From Rhypophila decipiens (Eukaryota; Ascomycota; Sordariomycetes; Sordariales; Naviculisporaceae), in NCBI GenBank assembly GCA_033297075.1, contig MU858046.1, positions 124,001-188,000 of the forward strand: 64,000 nucleotides of DNA, given 5' to 3'. Under the pieces are notes generated by a model. That model saw only the letters and a list, made by a program, of their open reading frames with translations. It did no database searches and had not been told where the DNA came from. Position numbers and translations under genes: made by a program. Below, in pieces: positions 56,030 through 64,000 of this stretch. Numbering within the stretch: position 1 is the stretch's first letter; each line of letters opens with the position of its first letter.

Positions 56030-59000
56030 CATGCACAATTTGTCACCGCAAAATACGGTCAAGAGGGACCTACCCAAGAGAAGACATCATATCGAGATAT
56101 GAAATCCGAAACCTCCATGGCAAGTCGTAGTGTTGCACCCATTTTGCAGTGCAAGCGGTCCGGATACGCAGCGCCCTGGTTGATTGCACTTGATGGGTAC
56201 GTTTTACGAAGGGGACGAACATCAGTGCGGGAAAAGGGTTTGGGAGGATCGAAAACAGTGGATACCGAACGGGCGGTGGAGCGCGCCGAGAAGCAGATCA
56301 TTTTCTGTGGGTTCGAGGGAAGCGGCAAGACGGAAAGGTGGATCCCGTTTTGTCGGTCAAGGGTCCAAGACAAGCGTCCACAAGTCTTGGCGTCGAAACG
56401 GAGACTACTTTTGGCAAGGATGGACGAGGTGGAGAAATTGGAGGTGCTCCCCACAACCAGGCAGCCACGAAAAAAAATGTCCTCATACGGAGTACCTCAA
56501 GTGGGTAAAAAAGCGTAAATGTTGGGCTAAATTTACCCATTTCTCGTGCTTGTCTTGCCCTTATCTGATTGGTAAAGCTTTCCCTCGACCTTAGGGCGGC
56601 GAGACCTGCACCACCTTCCCAGTCCCTAACTACGGTATTTTAAGGTAGGTGTGGCAGCTGCAATTGGGATGGGACCAGCACCAAGTGCCTGGCAAAGTTT
56701 CCCTTGCTGCCCGTCTACCCGCTGTCAATGACGCCGGGAACCAAGGGACACATGCTATCACGGAATTCACGGGCAGGGACTTGGGTCTTGGTCTAGATAG
56801 GCGGTAGACGGCGAAAACGACGGTTCTTCTCCGGAATGTCCCTTTCTAGCGGTGTGAGTTCCATGGATTCGGATGGCTGTCCTTTATCCACTGGGACCCT
56901 ATCGCTCTCAAATCATGTCCATATATGGGAAACCAAGCAAAACCACATAAAGCCCCAGCGATAGCGAAGCGGCTGAGCAGTACAGTACCCATACGGTCAA
57001 CCAGTGATTTCAGAGCAAGCGGCAGTCCCAGTCTTTTTCCCTTGGCTTTCTTTTTTGCGCTCCGTCATTCCCGCACCCCAGATCGTGAATTTGACCGTAG
57101 GGCTGTGACAAGAGGAAATACCAAGAAGGGCCGGGTTGAATCCTTTGGAAGACCTGCTGGCGAATCATCCAATCGCCATCTCCCACTGGGCCTGGGTCGT
57201 GCGGATCGGGCGGCCGTTTTACATACATGACATTTTCTGTTTTGGTATACTGTGTATCAGATCAAGAAAATGCGTGTAGACAGTACGAATAAAAAAGATA
57301 TACTTATCTCGGTTAGTCTGCGATTCTCAGATTTAAAGCCGCTAGGCAATATCTGGAAAATGGTCTGGATCGAGTAGTCAACTACCTTGAAATCGCGATC
57401 ACTTAGTCATTCCCATCCGTTGCCTGGGAAAGGTCTATCCAGCTGTGTCAGTCTCTTGTCAAAATGCACAATCGCCATCCCACTCGTTGCTGTCGTTCAG
57501 TGTGTTGCCTCCACTTCACATGACCTGGATGGCCTCGCGGAAAACCCCGGCGAGATGAGGCGGTCACTGTGGGCGGCGTCGGGGCGGGAGGCGGACTTTC
57601 TAGACAGCGATGCGGGTGTTGCGGATTCTGCGGGTTTTGGTTCCAGGTTGAGTGAGTGGGCGGGTGAAGTGGATTGGATTGGCTCAAAGTTAAACCGACT
57701 CATATCTTGCAAGGCGTTGGTTGGCACGCTACAAGATCTCTTGTGATGATTCTCTCTTGTTCTATCCAAATCTCGCCCAGAGAACTAATTACTCAGTTCT
57801 CTCTGTTTCTGCTCCCTATACGGCTCTTGCCGTTGGGATGTGAGATTAGGTATCCTTCTCTGTATCTGCCGGTAGCGATGAACCGGCGGTGAGAAGGCAC
57901 AGAACATTTGATATACAATCCGGTGCTGGATGTATAGGTTAGATATCTCTGCGCCAGCCCAAGCACTGTAATACATGTCAGGCATTCTAATGAGAGAAGA
58001 AACAATGGCAAAACAATGCACTGAAGTTTTGGGCTTTCTGTAAGGTATCTGCATCATGTGCACGGATTAGGTAGGTCAGCAAGGCGTAAAGTACACATTC
58101 GTCCTCATTTCCAGTCCAACAAGGCGATAATGAGGCCCTCTTTACGGATATATCCATGCTGTCAAGCCACAGGACAACAGTGGTTATTGTGCCTACATCC
58201 TGTCCCCAAAGTCGGGGTCAAGGGGCACAGGCGCAGTTGGTCGGGGCGTTGGGCCTGCCATTCATCCACTCCATTCATTGACTGTTTTATATGTTTGTGT
58301 GTGTATATGTGTTGGTTGTGAGGATACCCCAAATTGTTTTATGTTTCGTTTTATGCGGCTTGCTGCTGTTATGTTGTTGTTGTTGTTCCTCCTCGTCTCC
58401 AACCTCGGAGACAACTCCGGTAGCAGCGCAACGGAATCGTAACGGCATGTCCAGAATTAGAGACGGCACTGGTGCCAACAACACATGACCCCAACAGAAT
58501 AAAACCGCGCGCAAACCAACAATGACAAGTAGACACCAGCCACTTTCGCCATTGCAGGTATTCTTGTTACGCGATTAGGTTTTGTTGGATATTTCGACGC
58601 TATCGAGCTTGCACGTTTCATTTGCATCATCGAACAACTACACTATACATGAACTTGAAGTGCTAGTCGTGTGTTGGTTGTGAACCGATCCCCTTTTCCC
58701 CGCCTCACAGTCCCGAGAGATGTTAGTCGGGCAACCGAGTCGGAGGCAAAAAGGAGAAACAAGTGTCAACGTGCTCTGCTTCGACCTGATTCTCCCTCCC
58801 CTGGCACAGAAAAGTACACTGCAGTGGCAGTTGAGTCCGTAGTTGCAATGCCATGACAATCAAGATGTCCAGTTTCGGTAATAAGGAGACAAGGAGGATG
58901 GGATGGCATACTCACTGACATGTTTTACAGTTTCCATTTTAGTCATGAAAGGACCAATAAGATACCGTATTGCTGAAGGACTTCCTGTCGTTGCAACTTA

Positions 59001-62000
59001 ACCGAAAGCAAGTCGTTATGCTTCAATGCTCATGTAATACAGTAAATGGCTGTTGCTGTTTTTGTCTCTGCCCAGCACGTATTGGTAATCCATAGTGTAA
59101 TGATTACGGATATAGTAGGAGCAAAATGGCGAAATTACCGTAACATTTGGCTGTGCATACAAGGCTTTGCCTCTACGCTCTTCAATGTCACGGGCCAAGT
59201 GTCGATACCGAGGGTCGAGACTCAAGTCTTATCGTGCGGCGGCACTCCCCGCTTGAAACCAAAACTTAGCTGGAAAGGAGGTTGAATAGTTCGCCTCATA
59301 GCGGCCAAAATCAGCACGATCCTGGCGGACCGCTTGGGTTCGGCCAAACCTCTCTGCGCCAGGCCGGCAGTTAGGACCCGCCGTGGCTATGAAAGGGTCT
59401 TGCTAAGGTAGATAGCCTCACCTGCCAAATTACTAGCGAGCACAAACCAGACTAATAGAGCCCGCCGGATACCTCTAGGGCCGACTCCTCCCCACTTCTG
59501 AACGCTGTCTACGGGGTAGACCATCGCCATCGCCGCCGTCGCCGCTGTCCCATCTGGCGTTTTGATAGGGGTCGAGCTAAGCGGGTCTCGATGTCGCAAC
59601 ACCCCATGATGGTGCCAGATTCGGGGTAGTATTAGCCATCGAAACGGGCTGGTCAAAGTGTCATGAAAGAAAGATGAAAAGGGCCTTGCAGACGATTCTC
59701 GCTACTTCCATATGATCCATTCATACGCCCGTTTACAAAGATTTTCCGACCCCGAGCTGTGTTGCTTTTTTAAGTGCTGGTTGGGTCAAGACCCGAGCCT
59801 GGTATTGTCACCGCTGTCAAAAGGTTTCACTTGAAACCACTTGAGCTTGTTGGGGCCGAAATCCAGCGGCGGCCGCACATGGCGCGAGGTCCATTGCGCC
59901 GCTGCGCGGGGTAATGGGTGAGGACTTGACCCCTTCCTCGCCTTCCTTATTGGATCTTGGTTGTATCAAGCCTTCAGCTCATTCGGTGGGGCTGGTGCTG
60001 GTCCCGTTTGTGATGTTACGACTGAGAAGAGGGCTTCCATGAGCACCTCTGACCTGAATTCCTTCTGTACCTTGTCTACTATCAAGTGCGCAGCTGAAGA
60101 GTGTGATTGGGAGCATGGATTGTTGAGATGGTCAAATAACCGATCCAATGCCGACATGCCGTGTGACTGGACCGATCAGTAAACCGTTGCTAGGATGGAA
60201 CCTCGATGACATAACCAAGGGCTGGATATCATGTGAAATAAAAGAATGAGCGAGAATTCGGGAAACCTGCCCTTAGGCAGCAGGAAACCGAACTCATAAC
60301 GGACCGATGAGAGAAAGACACGAGGAGCGGGGAGGAGTAATGCACAGCTGCAATGAAACGGAACCACGCGCCTTCACTCGAGGCCGAGCGAGTTCAGGTC
60401 GCCCTGGACATCGCTCATACCGAAGTGCATGACGGGCAGAGATATTCGTGTTCAAACTGCAAAAAATGACAGACAAACCGACGGACGGAGGGCGAGAGAG
60501 GAAAAGAGGCGAATTCACCGCCTAACCGCCCACCTGGATCTGCCTGTTTCCAAACATAGGAAGGAAGGGAAAAACTCTCAAACTTTGGAGAACGGCAATG
60601 TCAAATAAATTGTTTTCTTGCCTCTCATCGAATGAGGTTGCATGCTTGGGCCACATTCATGTATGAGTACGTCGGTGGCTCAGGAGGTTCAGTAGCGTGT
60701 CGTTCTTGCCTGTGTGCGTGGTGTTGCACTTGGGGAAGGCTTCGAGAACATTTCCATGAACAGGCTCTCTCTTGGAGTTGGGGTCCGAGCGTCCGAACGG
60801 CGGCCCATGCTTTGTCGTCCCCCGTGAACCATGCCGCTCCTACCGCGCGGAAGGGCGCGGCTGTGTTGTCGTCGCTTGTCACCGCTAGACGCCGAACTTG
60901 ACAGCTGCACTAACGAAACCAATTGCCGTCATTCTCCCATCTTACACTCAACTTCTCAAGAGCACGACATCATCAATGACAAATACTTCAACGTCGATGC
61001 AAGTCGAGGCTCTCAACGCCATCACTCAGCCATATGCCGGCAGATGAAAACTGAGAAGGCAAACACACATTCGATACGTATTCCTACCATGGTATGCGAC
61101 CTTGTGCGAGAAGGCGTACTTTATTCGGATATTTCAGGCGGTAGGATAAATGCACAATCACTTGGATGTGTTTCTCTGAATCTAGCGGTCAACTCGTGGA
61201 CAAGTGAAAATCGAATGAGCAATGCAGCCCTGGGGCGACACAGCATATCCACGCGCTTGGGAAGGCATATTCCCCCTTCACACGTCTACCACGCGGACAG
61301 GCAGGGCGAAAGGGTGAATAGATGATGCGCATACGGATGATATGGATGGATCAGGCTGTGGTGACATTGCACGGCATTCAGTGTCCCTCTTGATAACAAA
61401 TGCAGTCCGCCTGGGCGACGAGAGTCGGCGACCATTACCATTCACTGAAATTGTCTTGGCGAAAATATATATTATAGCGATCTTGCAGGATCCGTCATGT
61501 AGTGTTCTTGCATCTGGCCGCTGCCCGTGGCCGCCATGGTGGCTGGATGGGTAAAGTCCCTACCTTACCCATACTCAGTATCCCTTGATGAACGGTTGCG
61601 TATCATTACATGCACAGGCGCAATATCAATTTTGAGCAGATATCCAGTACCTACGGAAGAAATCGTGTCTGGGCAGTCGGTGAACAAGAAGAGATCTTCC
61701 CGCTTGTTCAAGTCCGACCTGAGACGGAACTAGCGAAGGAGGCAGGCAATTTCAACGGAGGAACACGGACCCCACAAACGGACAGGACCGGCCTTATTCG
61801 ATGCGAGTGCACGTTCTTGATAATGGCCCGGGCAAAAATAGACTTCATGACAAAGCAGTTCCGTGGATGAAAATCCTCGGCAATGATTGGCTGAAATCCG
61901 GGCCGGGGCTTGATGTGGCTGGCTTATGGGACTATCCGTTATCGCTCTAGCGCCCGGTTCGTGCAACAGTGGACGGATCGACTTACCACCACTGGGCCAC

Positions 62001-64000
62001 CTTCCACTGAAGACGAACAGCAATTGACCAGTCTCAGACGACGAAATTCTGCTGCCTTGACACTAGTGAACAGCACCCAAGAGCTACGATGAACTGGACT
62101 CTCAACAGCTTCGAAACTTTAGAGTCGGAATGAGATGCATTGAAACATCGTGGCGTGTCTCTGGGTCCGTCCCTGCTTCCGCCTTTTCATCGGGACGAAC
62201 ATCTCTCGTCATTCATGCGCTCCTTTGGCCCCGACACGGACTCGACAGTCTCAGCGGCAACTCTTCAAAGGACCAACAACAACGACAACATCGATTTCTC
62301 ATCAAGACTAGTCCATCAGTCAAATCTCGGATACATCCGAGAACCAAAGACATACTCTCTGGATATCGGATTTTTCGTTCTGCTGGATCGCTCAGTAATC
62401 TGGCATGTTCCAGATCCACAAGTGTCGGCATCACTGCATAACCCGTACCCTGGTCCAGTCTGGACGGGAAGGGTAATAACTTTTGTGATCCTTCTGCCCT
62501 ACGAGCAAACCACAATATTATGTCATCTTGCCAAGCCCAGGATCCAGGAGATTTGGACCCCTGGATAGGCAAACGGAGAGGCATCAAGGTGTGATGCTCC
62601 TGTGCAGCTCTCCTGCAGCCCCCTCTCTCACGCCTCTCTGCCGGTCAGGCTAGAGAGACCGTTGAAGAGTTGATGATGCCGAGGGAAGCCAGTTGATCGA
62701 TTAACGGCTTTACAATTACAGTTCTTTTCATGTGGCAGTTCAACCACTCGGCTTGAGAGTTCAAGCAAAGACGTCTTTTCCAAACCTCTGCCCATGCTCG
62801 GGTCCAATCATCAAGGGCAGTTCGTAACCAGAGACGTCGGCTTGACGGCGCAATCTCGACCTCATCTCGGCTCCTTGTGTTGTCCTGATCCGTTTTCACG
62901 GGACAGGCTGGAGATGGACGCAGCCCGTCATAGCTGGCCAGCTGAAAGCATGCGCCTCTGTATTACTGGCACGACCACGTTGTCGACGCCATCAAGCAGC
63001 CACGGACTTGGGTCACCTTGTTTCCCACATGCCGCACCCCCATCTAGCATACCTCCGCATCCGGGCCTCAGCCTTACAGCTCCAGCTTTTGTCGGTAGCA
63101 TGGTTCCCGCTTCTTTAGGGCCTAAGAGCCGGAGCGTCAGGAAAGCAGCGAGCTGACCCCCGAGAGACAGCCCTCCATCATCGGAGGCTGAGGCACGGCC
63201 GATGTATCGTGTTCCATCGAGGAACGCCCTCCCGGGTGGACTCCCTTTTTTCCGTACACCGCACCATAGCATCATCTCACCTACATTGCACTAGCCCCCA
63301 GGCACCAGTTTTTGCCAACTCGTTCCGCAGAAGAATTTGTTTATCGATCCCTGAATATAGCATCACTTGGGTCACTGCGCACGAAACGAGAGTCTCGCAT
63401 TCGTCTATTCTATGCCCCTGCTCCTGTTCATGTTGTTTTTTTGCGAGGCCGCCTCCAGTTTGTTTGCTCCGTCCCTGGCCTTACACAATGCCCTTCCTAT
63501 CACCACCACGGGCTCTATCCTTGGCGGGAAACATTTCCAGATTAGGAGATATGCCTGGGCATCTGTTTCTTTTCAGACTTGGTCTCTCCGGTGTTCCAGT
63601 CTTTGCATGTTCTCTTTGGTTTTGCTACTGCCTAACGAGTGTTTCTGTTGGAATTGATGGAACCCATTGTAAGATTTTCTTACCAACCTGGTTTATCATC
63701 ATCTTGTCGGCATCACTGGACAGTCACGTACCGCTGACGGATAGAAGCTGGGACATTACCTAGGATTTGGTCTTCGTTTGGGCTTCTCGAAGCCTTCTTC
63801 AAGGAGCAAGCTTTCCTGATCGGGCCATGACAGCAACGTCTGGGAGCAGCTATCTCGCCCCGATCAGGTCATATTATTCTTGACTTCATCTACCACATGC
63901 ATACATGCCCTCACTGAAACCAAATCATAAACGGCGCCCAATCAGGAACGCTGATGATTGGTTCTCTCGCCAGAGATGGAAAGTCGTTCTCTTCAGGCCT
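54708..64000. other. Gene-poor 9.3-kb region upstream of the bZIP gene
   Basis: I find no domain-bearing frame. The first 0.9 kb holds a GTAC-dense block (55030-55570) and the region includes a (TG)n tract at 56001-56029, a TACGGAGTAC decamer at 56486-56495, and a 68-codon minus-strand frame at 57497-57703 of protein-like composition. It may contain the long promoter or leader of the bZIP gene, or genes whose bodies lie beyond the right edge. Confidence 0.45.
56001..56029. repeat. (GT)14 microsatellite
   Basis: A 29-nt alternating GT run, 1.3 kb upstream of the bZIP start codon and on the opposite side of the gene from the (TG)16 tract. Confidence 0.95.

Noticed and set aside
60831..61325. 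164-codon plus-strand frame
   Set aside because: No recognisable motif; it overlaps competing frames of similar quality on the other strand.
63209..63763. 184-codon plus-strand frame near the right edge
   Set aside because: Cys/Phe/Ser-rich, no domain and no clear start context; cannot be supported without sequence beyond the window.

Overview
The window looks like nuclear DNA of a filamentous ascomycete (Pezizomycotina; Sordariomycetes is my best guess). Genes are split by short introns (about 50-275 nt) with GT(A/G)AGT-like donors and CTAAC/CTGAC-like branch sites. The gene set includes an SREBP, a Srs2 helicase, a Whi2-type BTB protein, a Kin1 kinase, Sec13 and the filamentous-fungal peroxin Pex20. 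I recognise no tRNA, rRNA, CRISPR array, virus or intact autonomous transposon. All exon structures were derived by hand from frames and splice signals; no homology search was run, so family names rest on recognised motifs.

Layout. 0-10 kb: an SREBP-type membrane-bound bHLH factor (minus) and an unassigned single-pass membrane protein (minus). 10-12.5 kb: an intergenic stretch holding a complete 312-bp MITE with 50-bp inverted repeats and a TA duplication. 12.6-27 kb: Srs2-like helicase (plus), a secreted, probably GPI-anchored PQQ/sorbosone-dehydrogenase-like protein (minus), a DapA-family aldolase (minus), a Whi2-like protein (minus) and a GPATCH1-like splicing protein (minus). 29-40 kb: Kin1/MARK kinase with a GC-AG intron (plus), an orphan RNase H-fold protein with repeated short motifs (plus), Sec13 (minus) and Pex20 (plus). 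40-44.6 kb: a terpene cyclase (plus), a DOPA 4,5-dioxygenase-like protein (plus) and a CIA30-domain protein (minus); these could form a very small metabolic locus, but no P450 or transporter accompanies them.

From 44.6 kb to the end (about 19 kb) the only gene I can support is one bZIP transcription factor at 53.8-54.7 kb. The rest is gene-poor but not AT-rich. It holds (TG)n tracts, a tandem pair of perfect 34-bp hairpin units, a GTAC-dense block and recurrent TACGGAGTAC decamers. Most genes are housekeeping or regulatory and have no shared operon-like logic. The parts most worth a second look are the RNase H-like orphan, the MITE, the hairpin repeat, the terpene-cyclase locus and the bZIP gene in its desert.
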